This document shows, in pieces, positions 37,943-47,628 of a stretch of 64,000 nucleotides of DNA; the first letter of the stretch is position 1, and each line of letters starts with the position of its first letter. A program made the position numbers and the translations under genes. Under the pieces are notes generated by a model. That model did not search any database. It was not told the origin of the DNA and worked only from the letters and a program-made list of their open reading frames with translations. Source of the stretch: Actinomycetota bacterium (GTDB lineage Bacteria; Actinomycetota; UBA4738; HRBIN12); assembly GCA_035640355.1 (NCBI GenBank), contig DASQWI010000006.1:185239-249238 (forward strand), written 5' to 3'.

Positions 37943-40900
37943 GTGGCTTTGAGCGGCCGGAGCTTCGTCCACCTCCACACGCACACCGAGTTCTCACTAC
38001 TCGATGGCGCCTCCCGCGTGACGCAACTGTTCGAGCGAGCGGCTCTCGAGGGGATGCCGGCCCTCGCGATGACGGATCACGGTGTCATGTTCGGCGCGCT
38101 CGACTTCTACGAGGCCGGCGTCCGCGCAAGCGTGAAACCGATCCTCGGCGTCGAGGCGTACGTCGCGCCGACCTCGCGCTTCGAGCGCATGCCGGGTGAG
38201 AGCGAAGAGAAGTATCGCCACCTCACCATCCTGGCGAAGGACGAGACGGGCTATCGGAACCTGCTCAGGTTGGTCACCGACGCGCACTTGGAAGGCTTCT
38301 ACCACCGGCCGAGGATCGACAAGGAGCTGCTTTCCGAGCGTGCCGAAGGACTGATCGGTCTCTCCGGATGCATGGCGTCCGAGACCGCGCAGCTGCTCAT
38401 GGCGGGGCAGGACGAGAAGGCGGCAGACGTCGCGCGAACCTACGGCGACATCTTCGGCACAGGGAACTTCTTCATGGAGATCCAGGACCACGGCATGGCG
38501 GAGCAGCGGCGGCTGCTCCCCAAGCTCGTCAAGCTGTCGCGGTCCACCGGCCTGCCGCTCGTGGCGACGAACGATTCCCACTACACCGAGCGCGAGGACG
38601 CCAAGCCGCACGACGTACTGCTGTGCATCCAACAACAGAAGGTGCAGACCGACACGAACCGGCTGCGGTTCGAGAGCGACGAGTTCTATCTGAAGAGCGC
38701 CGATGAGATGCGCGAGGTGTTCCGGGAGTTCCCGGCCGCGTGCGACAACACCCTTGCCATCGCCGAGATGTGCGAGCTCACCCTGCGCTTCGGCGATGAC
38801 GTCTCCGCCGAGGAGCGGTTCCACGTCCCGACGTTCGAGCCGCCCGACGGACTGGACCGCGACACGTACCTCCGACAACTCGTCGAGGACGGTGCGCGCG
38901 AGCGGTACGGGGAGCTCAGCAGGGAGATCCAAGACCGCATCGATCGCGAGCTCGGCGTGATCGCGTCGATGGGCTTCTCCGGCTACTTCCTGATCGTGTG
39001 GGATCTGATCCGCTTCGCGCGCGAGAACGGGATCCGGGTCGGTCCGGGGCGCGGTTCGGCGGCGGGTTCGGTCGTTTCGTACTCGCTCCGGATCACCGAC
39101 CTCGACCCGCTGCGGTACGACCTGATCTTCGAGCGGTTCCTGAACCCCGGGCGGATCCAGATGCCCGACATCGACATGGACTTCGACGAGCGCCGGCGCG
39201 ACGAGGTGATCCGCTACGTGGCGTCGAAGTACGGCTCCGACCACGTCGCGCAGATCATCACGTTCCAGACGATCAAGGGGAAACAGGGCATTCGAGACTC
39301 GGCGCGGGTCCTCGGCTTCCCGGCGAGCGTGGGCGACCGCCTATGCAAGATGTATCCGGCCGCCGTGCTCGGCCGCGAGCATCCGATCGACGAGGCGCTC
39401 CGGCTCTCGCCCGAGCTCCGGGACTCGTACGAGCGCGAACCCGAGTCTCGCGAGATCGTGGACAGCGCTCGGGCGCTCGAGGGCCTTCGCCGCGAGGACT
39501 CGGTGCACGCCGCGGGCGTCGTGATCGGCGACGCGCCGCTCGTGAACTACCTGCCGCTAAAGCTCTCGAAGGACTCACGTGACGACTCACGTCGCATCGT
39601 CACGCAGTTCGACATGCACGGCGTCGAGAAGCTCGGGCTGCTGAAGATGGACTTCCTCGGCCTGCGGACACTTTCGGTGATCGAGGACACCCTGTCTCAC
39701 CTGCGGCGCACAGGCATCGACCTCGACATCGACCACATCCCGCTCGACGACGAAGGCGTCTACGAGATGCTCGATGGTGGCGTCACCACCGGTGTCTTCC
39801 AGCTGGAAGGCGCGGGCATGCGCTCGCTCATCAAACAGCTCTCGCCGGACCGGTTCGAGGACCTGATGGCGCTCGTCGCCTTGTACCGGCCCGGTCCCCT
39901 GAACGCGGGGATGCACGTCGAGTACGCGGAGCGCAAGCACGGGCGGAAGCCCGTCGCGTACCCGCACGCCGACCTCGAGGAGATCCTCGCGGGCACGTAC
40001 GGGATCATGGTCTACCAGGAGCAGGTCATGCAGATCGCCGTACGCATGGCCGGCTACTCGATGGCCGAGGCAGACATGCTTCGCCAAGCCATGGGGAAGA
40101 AGATCCGCGCGAAGCTTCTCATCCACCGCGAGAAGTTCATCGACGGATGCAAGACGAATGGATACCCGGAGCGGCTCGCACGAGAGATGTTCGCTCTCAT
40201 GGAACCGTTCGCCGACTACGGCTTCAATGCCTCGCACGCGTGCGCCTACGCATACATCGCCTATCAGACCGCGTTCCTGAAGCGCCATCATCCGATCGAG
40301 TACATGTCGGCCGTTCTCACCAGCGTGAAAGACGACAAGGATCGCAAGCCCTTCTACCTGAATGCCTGCCGGCTGATGGGCCTCGAGGTTCTCCCGCCGG
40401 ACGTGAACGAATCGGAACAGGACTTCGCGCCGGCGCCGGGTGACGGACGGAGGATCCGGTTCGGCCTGTCCGCGGTTCGGAACGTCGGAGCGGGTGCCGT
40501 GCAGCAGATCATCGAGGCTCGGCGCTCGAAGGGCGCATTCACGGGTTTCGCCGACTTCTGTCGCAAGGTGGACCCCTCCGTGCTCACGAGGAAGGTGCTC
40601 GAGAGCCTGGTCTACGCGGGCGCGTTCGACTCCCTCGGGTACGCGCGCGGGGCGCTGATCCAGACGCACGAGAAGGTCTCGGTCCCCATCGCCGCGGAGC
40701 GCAAGGCGGAGGCGGCGGGCCAGCCCTCACTGTTCGGCGGCGGCGACCGAGCGGCGACGGACGTCCAGGAAACGGTCCTGGTCGGGGACGAGTTCGACCG
40801 GCGAACACTCCTTCGGTTGGAGAAGGAGGTGCTCGGGCAGTTCGTGACCGATCACCCGCTCCTCGATGTGAAGGATGTGCTGGCGGCACAGACCGACATG

Positions 40901-41482
40901 GAGCTCTCGGAGGTCGGAGGGCTCGGCGACGGCGACGTCGTCACCGTCGCCGGCATCGTCGGGTTCGTGACGCGGAAGTTCACGAAGAAGGGAGAGCCGT
41001 TCGCGCAGTTCCGCTTGGAGGACCTCACCGGCGGCGTGATCATCGTGGCGTTCCCCAACGTGTACGAGCGCGTTCCCGAGCTGATCGAGACCGACGCCAT
41101 CGTGCTCGTGAAGGGGCGGGCCGATCTCCGAGGACGCGAGCTCCAGCTCCGTGCGCTCGAGATTCTCGAGCCGGACCTCGGGATCGAGCGGCAGACCCCG
41201 CCCGACCATCTGCTCGTGGTGGACGTGCCAGCGGCTAGTTGCACGAACGCCGTCATCGCGAAGCTCCGCGAGCTGCTCGGTGCGCACGCCGGCCGGACGC
41301 CGGTACAGGTTCGGTTCCTGTCTTCGCGCGGCGTGACGCCTCTCGACGTGGGGACGTACCGCGTCGACCCGAATGCCGGTGTGCTATCCGAGCTCCGCGC
41401 GCTCCTCGGTGGCGAGGCCGTGAAGGTCGTCCCGCGCCGCGATGCACGCGTCGTCGCGGTACCGGATCTCGTGGTGCGCTGA
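37943..41482 (+). CDS. dnaE: DNA polymerase III alpha subunit (replicative)
   Basis: Replicative C-family polymerase of 1179 residues. The PHP domain keeps all metal ligands: HLHTHTEFSLLDG (about 9-21), MTDHGVMFG, GVEAYV, HLTILA, SGCMASE and TNDSHY, so a PHP proofreading exonuclease is expected, as shown for mycobacterial DnaE1. The polymerase centre has PDIDMDFDERRRDEV (about 406-420) and LYRPGPLNAGM; a helix-hairpin-helix and OB fold (VTVAGIVGFVTRKFTKKGEP) complete it. GTG 37943 was chosen; TTG 37949 is two codons further on. It is divergently transcribed from the RecB-like nuclease. Confidence 0.95.
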   Translation: MALSGRSFVHLHTHTEFSLLDGASRVTQLFERAALEGMPALAMTDHGVMFGALDFYEAGVRASVKPILGVEAYVAPTSRFERMPGESEEKYRHLTILAKDETGYRNLLRLVTDAHLEGFYHRPRIDKELLSERAEGLIGLSGCMASETAQLLMAGQDEKAADVARTYGDIFGTGNFFMEIQDHGMAEQRRLLPKLVKLSRSTGLPLVATNDSHYTEREDAKPHDVLLCIQQQKVQTDTNRLRFESDEFYLKSADEMREVFREFPAACDNTLAIAEMCELTLRFGDDVSAEERFHVPTFEPPDGLDRDTYLRQLVEDGARERYGELSREIQDRIDRELGVIASMGFSGYFLIVWDLIRFARENGIRVGPGRGSAAGSVVSYSLRITDLDPLRYDLIFERFLNPGRIQMPDIDMDFDERRRDEVIRYVASKYGSDHVAQIITFQTIKGKQGIRDSARVLGFPASVGDRLCKMYPAAVLGREHPIDEALRLSPELRDSYEREPESREIVDSARALEGLRREDSVHAAGVVIGDAPLVNYLPLKLSKDSRDDSRRIVTQFDMHGVEKLGLLKMDFLGLRTLSVIEDTLSHLRRTGIDLDIDHIPLDDEGVYEMLDGGVTTGVFQLEGAGMRSLIKQLSPDRFEDLMALVALYRPGPLNAGMHVEYAERKHGRKPVAYPHADLEEILAGTYGIMVYQEQVMQIAVRMAGYSMAEADMLRQAMGKKIRAKLLIHREKFIDGCKTNGYPERLAREMFALMEPFADYGFNASHACAYAYIAYQTAFLKRHHPIEYMSAVLTSVKDDKDRKPFYLNACRLMGLEVLPPDVNESEQDFAPAPGDGRRIRFGLSAVRNVGAGAVQQIIEARRSKGAFTGFADFCRKVDPSVLTRKVLESLVYAGAFDSLGYARGALIQTHEKVSVPIAAERKAEAAGQPSLFGGGDRAATDVQETVLVGDEFDRRTLLRLEKEVLGQFVTDHPLLDVKDVLAAQTDMELSEVGGLGDGDVVTVAGIVGFVTRKFTKKGEPFAQFRLEDLTGGVIIVAFPNVYERVPELIETDAIVLVKGRADLRGRELQLRALEILEPDLGIERQTPPDHLLVVDVPAASCTNAVIAKLRELLGAHAGRTPVQVRFLSSRGVTPLDVGTYRVDPNAGVLSELRALLGGEAVKVVPRRDARVVAVPDLVVR

Positions 41483-41498
41483 CGCGTACGCTTCGTCG

Positions 41499-42209
41499 GT
41501 GACGTTCGAGATCATCCCCGCGATCGACATCGCGCGTGGACGTCTCGTCCGGCTTTCCGGCGGCGAGGTCGAACCGATCCAAGCCGACGGGGGCAACCCC
41601 GTCGCAGCGGCGGCGCGATTCGTCGACGCCGGTGCCACGCGGCTCCATGTCGTCGACGTCGACCTGGCGACGGCGGGCGCGCCGGCGAACCTCGAGCACC
41701 TCGCGTCGATCGCGGCCCTCGGCGTTCCGGTCCAGGGGAGTGGCGGCGTCACGAACCGATGGCACGTCGACGCCTTCCTCGACGCCGGCGCCGAACGCGT
41801 CGTGCTCGGATCGGCCGCGTTCGTGAACAGAGCTGCGGCCGAGGAGCTGATCGAAACGTGGGGCGATCGGCTGTGCGTGGGTATCGAGGCGGACGGCGCG
41901 ACCATCCGCCCGAGGAACACGGATCACGATCTCGCGCTGTGGGACACGCTCCAGTGGCTCGAGGGCCTGGATGTCGCCCGGTTCGTGTTCACGGACGTGC
42001 GCCGCGATTCCGCCGGACCCGACCTCGACGGCGTCTGGGCGCTCGCCATGCATACCGGCAAACCGGTGCTTGCGTCGGGCGGGGTGCGCTCGATCGACGA
42101 TCTTCGAGCGATCGCGTCGCTCGGCGGCACGGTCGAGGGCGCCATCGTCGGGCGCGCGCTGCACGAACGCGTCGATCTGGCGGAGGCGCAGCGGGCCGTC
42201 GCCGGCTGA
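41499..42209 (+). CDS. HisA / PriA-like (beta-alpha)8 isomerase
   Basis: Phosphoribosyl isomerase of 236 residues. IIPAIDIARGRLVRLSGGE (about 4-22) contains the first catalytic aspartate, QGSGGVTN the phosphate loop, FTDVRRDSAGPDLDG (about 166-180) the second aspartate in a slightly unusual context, and ASGGVRSIDDL plus VGRALHE the C-terminal phosphate site. In Actinobacteria this enzyme is often PriA, serving both histidine (HisA) and tryptophan (TrpF) synthesis. Its place directly before trpCBA, with no trpF in view, fits that. GTG at 41499 stands 6 nt after TACGCT, suggesting a leaderless mRNA. Confidence 0.85.
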   Translation: MTFEIIPAIDIARGRLVRLSGGEVEPIQADGGNPVAAAARFVDAGATRLHVVDVDLATAGAPANLEHLASIAALGVPVQGSGGVTNRWHVDAFLDAGAERVVLGSAAFVNRAAAEELIETWGDRLCVGIEADGATIRPRNTDHDLALWDTLQWLEGLDVARFVFTDVRRDSAGPDLDGVWALAMHTGKPVLASGGVRSIDDLRAIASLGGTVEGAIVGRALHERVDLAEAQRAVAG

Positions 42210-42253
42210 CCCATCGCCGCCACGGAGCGCCCACGTAGACTCCCTGCCCACTG

Positions 42254-43027
42254 ATGGGCTTCCTCACTGACGTCGTCGACGAGGTGAAACGCCGACTCGA
42301 GCGCCATCCGCTCGACGACTCTCGGATGATGAACCTCGCCCTGGGGCTGCCGCCCACACGACCGTTCGCGGGCGCGCTGTGGTCCTCGCGACCACCTGCT
42401 GTGATCGCTGAGGTGAAACGAGCTTCGCCGTCGGGCGGAAGGATCGGCGACGTCGAGGCAGCCGGTCGAGCACGGCAGTACGAGAGGGCGGGCGCGTCGG
42501 CCGTCTCGGTGCTCACGGAGGCGAATCACTTCGATGGCGCTCTCGCCGATCTTCGTGCGGCGCATCTGGCCGTCTCGATCCCCGTACTGCGCAAGGACTT
42601 CCTCGTGCACCCGTCGCAGCTGATCGAGTCGCGTGTCGAGGGGGCCGACGCCGTCCTGCTGATCGCGGCTGCGCTTTCCGAGCCAGAGCTGAAGGCGATG
42701 CTCAATGCGTGCAACGACCTCGGCCTCGAGGCGCTCGTCGAGACGCACACGGAGGAGGATCTGGACAAGGCGCTCGGGACGGACGCGAAGGTGGTCGGGG
42801 TCAACTCGCGCGATCTGGAGAGCCTCGAGGTCGACCTCGAACGCGCGCTGTCGCTCCTTCAGAGCGTTCCCGGCGACCGAATCGCCGTGCTGGAGAGCGG
42901 CGTGAGCGAGCGCCAGGACGTCGAGCGCGCGGTCGGCGCCGGCGCGCGAGCGGTGCTGGTCGGCGAGACGCTGATGCGCGCCGACGACGTGGGCGCGACC
43001 CTTCGCGCGTTGCGAGGCGAACCATGA
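42254..43027 (+). CDS. trpC: Indole-3-glycerol phosphate synthase
   Basis: Cyclises CdRP to indole-3-glycerol phosphate. The 257-residue barrel has [13 protein letters not shown] (about 50-62) with the catalytic lysine, [43 protein letters not shown] split over the next strands, [14 protein letters not shown] and the C-terminal [14 protein letters not shown] at 42254 is 12 nt downstream of TAGACT, which suggests its own promoter. The gene overlaps trpB by 4 nt (ATGA). Confidence 0.95.
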   Translation: MGFLTDVVDEVKRRLERHPLDDSRMMNLALGLPPTRPFAGALWSSRPPAVIAEVKRASPSGGRIGDVEAAGRARQYERAGASAVSVLTEANHFDGALADLRAAHLAVSIPVLRKDFLVHPSQLIESRVEGADAVLLIAAALSEPELKAMLNACNDLGLEALVETHTEEDLDKALGTDAKVVGVNSRDLESLEVDLERALSLLQSVPGDRIAVLESGVSERQDVERAVGAGARAVLVGETLMRADDVGATLRALRGEP

Positions 43028-44232
43028 GCGTCACGGCTCCGACGCGCCCCGACGCGCGCGGACGGTTCGGCCGGTTCGGCGGCCGGTACGTCCCCGAGAT
43101 CCTCATCCCGGCGCTCGACGAGCTGGCCAGCGCCTGGTCCGAACTCCGCGGTGACGCGGCGTTCCGCGGTGAGCTCGACGCGCTGTTGCGCGACTACGTC
43201 GGCCGACCGTCGCCGCTCACGTTCGCCTCGCGACTGTCGGACGCGCTCGGGTACCGGATCTGGCTGAAGCGCGAGGACCTGAATCACACCGGCGCCCACA
43301 AGATCAACAACACGCTCGGGCAGGTGCTGCTAGCGCGACGTCTCGGCAAGCGACGGATCATCGCGGAGACGGGCGCCGGGATGCACGGGGTCGCTACGGC
43401 GACGGCGTCGGCGCTGTTCGGGCTGCCGTGCGTCGTCTACATGGGTGAGGAGGACACCGTCCGGCAGGCGCCGAACGTCGCGCGGATGCAGCTCCTCGGC
43501 GCCGAGGTCGTCACCGTCACGTCGGGCAGCCGAACGCTGAAGGACGCGATGAACGAGGCGATGCGCGACTGGGCGGCGTCCGTTCGCGAGACGCACTACG
43601 TGATCGGCTCGGTCGCCGGACCACACCCGTTCCCCGTTCTCGTCCGAGAGTTCCAGCGCGTGATCGGAGAAGAGACGCGGTCGCAGCTCCGCGACGTGGA
43701 GGGACGCGATCCCGACGCCGTCGTCGCGTGCGTCGGCGGCGGGAGCAACGCGATGGGCATCTTCGCCGCGTTCGTCGAGGCGCCGGACGTCCGACTGATC
43801 GGCGTTGAGGCCGGCGGACGAGGCAACGGGCCGGGCGAGCACTGCCGCTCCCTGACGCTCGGCGAACCCGGTGTGCTCCACGGCTCACTTTCGTATCTGC
43901 TGCAGGACGAGGACGGGCAGGTGCTGCCGACGCACTCGATCTCGGCCGGGCTCGACTACCCGGGCGTCGGCCCGGAGCACTCCTATCTGAAGGAGTCCGG
44001 CCGTGCCGAGTACGTCGCCGCGACCGATGCGCAGGCGCTCGAGGGGTTCCAGGCACTGGCCGGGAACGAAGGGATCCTGCCGGCGCTGGAGCCGGCTCAC
44101 GCCATCGGTTGGCTCCTCACCAGGCCGCTGCCCGAGGGCTCGCTCGTCGTGGTGAACGTCTCGGGGCGCGGCGACAAGGACCTCGAAACGGTCCGCACGG
44201 CGCTCGGCGTCGACGCCGTCACACCCCCGTGA
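43024..44232 (+). CDS. trpB: Tryptophan synthase beta subunit
   Basis: PLP enzyme that joins indole and serine. The 402-residue product has [13 protein letters not shown] near the start, the PLP lysine in [14 protein letters not shown] (about residue 93), [14 protein letters not shown], the phosphate-binding [12 protein letters not shown] and [14 protein letters not shown]. It is the canonical TrpB1 form that partners TrpA. ATG at 43024 overlaps the trpC stop; its stop overlaps trpA (GTGA). Confidence 0.96.
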   Translation: MSVTAPTRPDARGRFGRFGGRYVPEILIPALDELASAWSELRGDAAFRGELDALLRDYVGRPSPLTFASRLSDALGYRIWLKREDLNHTGAHKINNTLGQVLLARRLGKRRIIAETGAGMHGVATATASALFGLPCVVYMGEEDTVRQAPNVARMQLLGAEVVTVTSGSRTLKDAMNEAMRDWAASVRETHYVIGSVAGPHPFPVLVREFQRVIGEETRSQLRDVEGRDPDAVVACVGGGSNAMGIFAAFVEAPDVRLIGVEAGGRGNGPGEHCRSLTLGEPGVLHGSLSYLLQDEDGQVLPTHSISAGLDYPGVGPEHSYLKESGRAEYVAATDAQALEGFQALAGNEGILPALEPAHAIGWLLTRPLPEGSLVVVNVSGRGDKDLETVRTALGVDAVTPP

Positions 44233-45002
44233 CGGGGGACCTCGAGGTCGCGCTCCGAAGGCGCCGGGACGCCGGAGGGTGCGCGTTCGTCCCCTACGTC
44301 ACGGGCGGGCTCGACGGCGTGGACGCCGATCTGTTGCGCGACCTCGCCGCCGCCGGCGCCGATGCCATCGAGGTCGGCATCCCGTTCTCCGACCCGGTGA
44401 TGGATGGGAGCGTGATCCAGGAGGCGTCGCGCCGAGCGTTGGAAGGGGGTACGCGCCCCGAAGACGTGCTGCGCACCATCCACGGCGCGAGCGTCGACGT
44501 TCCGGTCGCCGTGATGACGTACTTCAACCCGGTGCTTCGTCACGGCGTGAGCGCGTTCCTCGACCACGCGGCCGACGCCGGCGTCACGGGCGTCATCGTT
44601 CCGGACCTCCCCGTGGACGAAGCCGACGACGTCGCCGCGGCGTGCAGGTCCTCGGGGGTCGCGCCGGTGTTCCTGGCCGCGCCCAGCACCAGCCACGAAC
44701 GCCTTCGCGCGATCGCGGGGGTCGCCGCGGGATTCGTCTACTGCGTCGCCACGTACGGGGTGACCGGCGAGCGCGAGGCGCTGTCGGGAACGGCGGCGCA
44801 GGTCGTCGAGGCGCTCCGCCCCCTCACCGATCTGCCGTTGCTGGTCGGCGTGGGGATCGGGACGCCGGAGCAGGCAGCCGATGCGTGCGGGTTCGCCGAC
44901 GGTGTCGTCGTCGGCAGCGCGCTCGTCCGGCACCTGCTGGGGGGCGATCGGGACGCCGCCGTCAGGCTGGCCGGCGCGTTCCGCGACGCCGTCCCGTCCT
45001 GA
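44229..45002 (+). CDS. trpA: Tryptophan synthase alpha subunit
   Basis: Splits indole-3-glycerol phosphate and channels indole to TrpB. The 257-residue barrel shows [20 protein letters not shown] (about 45-64) with the catalytic glutamate and aspartate, [35 protein letters not shown] and [13 protein letters not shown] at 44229 overlaps the trpB stop. The GGCCGC/GCGGCC stem at 45064-45079 lies 62 nt after the stop and may end the transcript. Confidence 0.95.
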   Translation: MTGDLEVALRRRRDAGGCAFVPYVTGGLDGVDADLLRDLAAAGADAIEVGIPFSDPVMDGSVIQEASRRALEGGTRPEDVLRTIHGASVDVPVAVMTYFNPVLRHGVSAFLDHAADAGVTGVIVPDLPVDEADDVAAACRSSGVAPVFLAAPSTSHERLRAIAGVAAGFVYCVATYGVTGEREALSGTAAQVVEALRPLTDLPLLVGVGIGTPEQAADACGFADGVVVGSALVRHLLGGDRDAAVRLAGAFRDAVPS

Positions 45003-45122
45003 GGCACCCCCTGGAGCAGTCCCTCGAGCGTGCCGGTTGCGTACTGATACGAGAAAGCCCGGTGGCCGCGTCCGCGGCCGATGTGATAGGTAGCAGGCGA
45101 TCGACTCGAAGGAGGGGGTTTC

Positions 45123-46448
45123 ATGAGGAAGCGCAGGCTTTTCGGCCTGCTCGCGCTCTTCGCAGCGCTGACCCTCGTCACCGCCGCGTGTGCGGACGAC
45201 GATGAGGGCGGCGGTGGCGGTGCCACGGGTGGCGGCGGCGCCTCCGCATGTGAAGAGGACGAGTTCGGCTGCGTCGAGTACGCCGAGGGCGAGCCGATCC
45301 ACCTGGCGACGCTCCTGTCGATCTCGGGTGCGACCGCAGCCCTGGGGACCGACAGCAACCGAGGGGTGGAGTTGGCGATCGACAACCTCGACGGCTCGCT
45401 CGACGCGACGCCGGGCCAGCTCATGGGGCGCGACATCGAGGTGACCCAGGAGGACGACGGCTGCTCGGCCGAGGGCGGCCAGGCGGGTGGCACGGCGCTT
45501 GCCGCCGACGAGACGGTCGTCGCCGTCATCGGCACGACGTGCTCGAGCGCGGCGCTCGGTGTGGCCGACACGATCCTCTCGGACGAAGGGATCCTCCTGT
45601 TCTCGCCGTCTAACACCAACCCCGGGCTGACGTCGGAGGAGGCGCACGTGCCGTTCTACGCGCGCACGGCGCACAACGACCTGATCCAGGGCGCGATCGT
45701 GGCTGAGTTCGTCTACAACGAGCTGGGCGTCGACACGGCGGCGACGATCAACGACGAGAGCCCCTACGCGGATGGCCTCGCGGCAGCGTTCCGCGACACG
45801 TTCGAGGGTCTCGGCGGGACGATCACCGCCGTCGAGCAGGTTCAGAGCACCGACGAGGACCTCAGCGCCGTTCTCCGAAGCGTCGCCGAGGGCAATCCTG
45901 GCGTGGTGTACGGGCCGAACTTCAACCCGGTTTGCGCTCTCACGTACTCCCAGGGCGCGGAGGTCCTCCCGGCGGAGACGATCCAGCTGGGCTCCGACGG
46001 ATGTCTGGAGAGCGCGTTCTTCGAGCTCGCCGGCAGCCCGTCGGGCGACTACTACGCGTCCTCTCCGGACCTGACGGTGTTCCAGGAAGGCGCGTTCTAC
46101 CGGGACGAGTTCCTCCCGGCTTACCGCGAGCAGTTCGGTGAGGCGCCGACGGCCGTCTTCCACGCGCACGCGTACGACGCCGCGAACGTCCTGTTCCAGG
46201 CGATCGAGGAGGTGGCCATCGAAGACGGCGGGTCGCTGTTGATCCCGCGGACGGCGCTGAAGGACGCCGTGCTCGCGACGAGCGGGTACGAAGGCGTCTC
46301 CGGCGTCATCACCTGCACGCCGCTGGGCGACTGCGCGACCGAAGTCACGATCGGCCTCTTCCAGTACCCCAACTGGCCGGTCGAGGGAGGCGAGGAGCCC
46401 GCCGACGCGGTGTACACCGACACGAAGACGCTAGAGGACGTCACCTAG
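45123..46448 (+). CDS. livK: Branched-chain-type ABC transporter substrate-binding lipoprotein
   Basis: A 441-residue extracytoplasmic binding protein. The lipoprotein signal MRKRRLFGLLALFAALTL is followed by the lipobox TAAC (cysteine at 23), a Gly-rich linker, and a Peripla_BP_6 fold: ATLLSISGATAALGTDSNRG (about 61-80), TTCSSAALGVADTI and YARTAHNDLIQG. ATG at 45123 follows AAGGAGGGGG, one of the strongest ribosome-binding sites in the window. It heads the liv operon. Ligand unknown; the catabolic genes at the end of the operon suggest an amino acid or cyclic amine. Confidence 0.9.
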   Translation: MRKRRLFGLLALFAALTLVTAACADDDEGGGGGATGGGGASACEEDEFGCVEYAEGEPIHLATLLSISGATAALGTDSNRGVELAIDNLDGSLDATPGQLMGRDIEVTQEDDGCSAEGGQAGGTALAADETVVAVIGTTCSSAALGVADTILSDEGILLFSPSNTNPGLTSEEAHVPFYARTAHNDLIQGAIVAEFVYNELGVDTAATINDESPYADGLAAAFRDTFEGLGGTITAVEQVQSTDEDLSAVLRSVAEGNPGVVYGPNFNPVCALTYSQGAEVLPAETIQLGSDGCLESAFFELAGSPSGDYYASSPDLTVFQEGAFYRDEFLPAYREQFGEAPTAVFHAHAYDAANVLFQAIEEVAIEDGGSLLIPRTALKDAVLATSGYEGVSGVITCTPLGDCATEVTIGLFQYPNWPVEGGEEPADAVYTDTKTLEDVT

Positions 46449-46474
46449 GAGACGTTCGCGTAAACAAGACGATC

Positions 46475-46505
46475 GCTACGGGCGGGCCGTCGGCCCGCCC
46501 GTAGC
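46475..46505 (+). terminator. Strong hairpin between livK and livH
   Basis: A perfect 14-bp stem, GCTACGGGCGGGCC and its complement, around a GTC loop, followed by GTTTG. It lies 26 nt after the livK stop and 27 nt before livH. It probably stops most transcripts after livK or protects the livK mRNA end, giving excess binding protein; livH has its own TACGCT element. Confidence 0.75.
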
Positions 46506-46532
46506 GTTTGCAGATGGACTACGCTCGGCCGC

Positions 46533-47627
46533 ATGTCGACGGCAACGGGTACAGATGCGACGCGCGACGTGCGGGTGGGCCGCCTCGAGCGACTGCCGTG
46601 GCGGACCATCATCCTCGTCGTCCTCGCCGTCCTGATCCTGACGACGATTGCGATCGGCGCATTTCGAACGCTCACCGAGGACGCCTACTCCGCCGATGCG
46701 TGGCGCGACTTCATCGTCCTGGGCCTCGCCCAGGGCGCCATCTACGCCCTGATCGCGCTGGGCTACACGCTCGTGTACGGGATCCTGCGCATGATCAACT
46801 TCGCCCACGGCGAGGTGTTCATGTTGGGCGCCTTTGCGTCGTACTTCTTTTCGGCCGCGTATGCCGAGAGCGGGTTCCTGGACCGACAGCCTCTCCTCGC
46901 GCTGGCGATCCTGCTCGTGGTGGCGATGGCCACGTCCGCCGGCGTGGCCATGTTGCTCGAACGAGTGGCGTACCGTCCGCTGCGCGGCGCACCACGCCTG
47001 GTTCCGCTGATCACCGCGATCGGTGCGTCGCTGTTCCTCGCGAACACGGCGCGCGGCTTCTTCGGCTCGTCGCCGCGCGGCTACCGCAAGCCCAAGCTTC
47101 TCGAAGGGTCGTGGACGGTTCTCGGCGGCGACGTGCCGAAGATCCGCGTGGTCGTGCTGCTCACCGCCGCGGTGGCCGTGATCGCGCTGTCCTTGTTCGT
47201 CGCCAGGACGAAGACGGGCAGGTCGATGCGGGCCGTCGCCGAGGACAGCGAGATCGCAAGCCTCATGGGCGTGAACGTGGACGGCGTCATCGTCACGACG
47301 TTCGCGATCGGGGGTTTGCTGGCGGGGATCGCCGGCGTGCTGTACTCGATGACGTTCGAACAGGTCAACTTCTTCATGGGCTTCCAGATCGGCATCGCCG
47401 CGTTCACGGCGGCGGTGTTGGGGGGGATCGGCAGCATCGCGGGCGCGGCCATCGGCGGTCTCTCACTCGGCCTTCTCCAGGCCCTGGGTCCATCGCTGAT
47501 CCTGACCGGCTATCACATCCCCTCGCCGTTCCAGCTGAGAGAGGCGTTCACGTTCCTCGTGCTCGTCCTCGTGCTGATCTTCCGCCCTGGCGGCATCCTC
47601 GGCACCGGTGAGGCGGAGAAGGTCTGA
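46533..47627 (+). CDS. livH: Branched-chain-type ABC transporter permease, LivH
   Basis: A 364-residue inner-membrane permease. A 60-residue N-terminal part with one extra membrane segment (about 22-42) precedes the LivH core: GLAQGAIYALIALGYTLVYG (about 66-85), MINFAHGEVFMLGAF, RPLRGAPRLVPLITAIGASL, the EAA-like RAVAEDSEIASLMGVN and FRPGGILGTGE at the end. ATG at 46533 is 7 nt after TACGCT, so it may be leaderless. Partner of LivM, which starts 1 nt after its stop. Confidence 0.9.
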   Translation: MSTATGTDATRDVRVGRLERLPWRTIILVVLAVLILTTIAIGAFRTLTEDAYSADAWRDFIVLGLAQGAIYALIALGYTLVYGILRMINFAHGEVFMLGAFASYFFSAAYAESGFLDRQPLLALAILLVVAMATSAGVAMLLERVAYRPLRGAPRLVPLITAIGASLFLANTARGFFGSSPRGYRKPKLLEGSWTVLGGDVPKIRVVVLLTAAVAVIALSLFVARTKTGRSMRAVAEDSEIASLMGVNVDGVIVTTFAIGGLLAGIAGVLYSMTFEQVNFFMGFQIGIAAFTAAVLGGIGSIAGAAIGGLSLGLLQALGPSLILTGYHIPSPFQLREAFTFLVLVLVLIFRPGGILGTGEAEKV

Positions 47628-47628
47628 G

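Noticed and set aside
45064..45079. Attenuator or trp leader peptide near the trp genes
   Set aside because: The stem lies after trpA, and no Trp-rich leader peptide was found before trpC.
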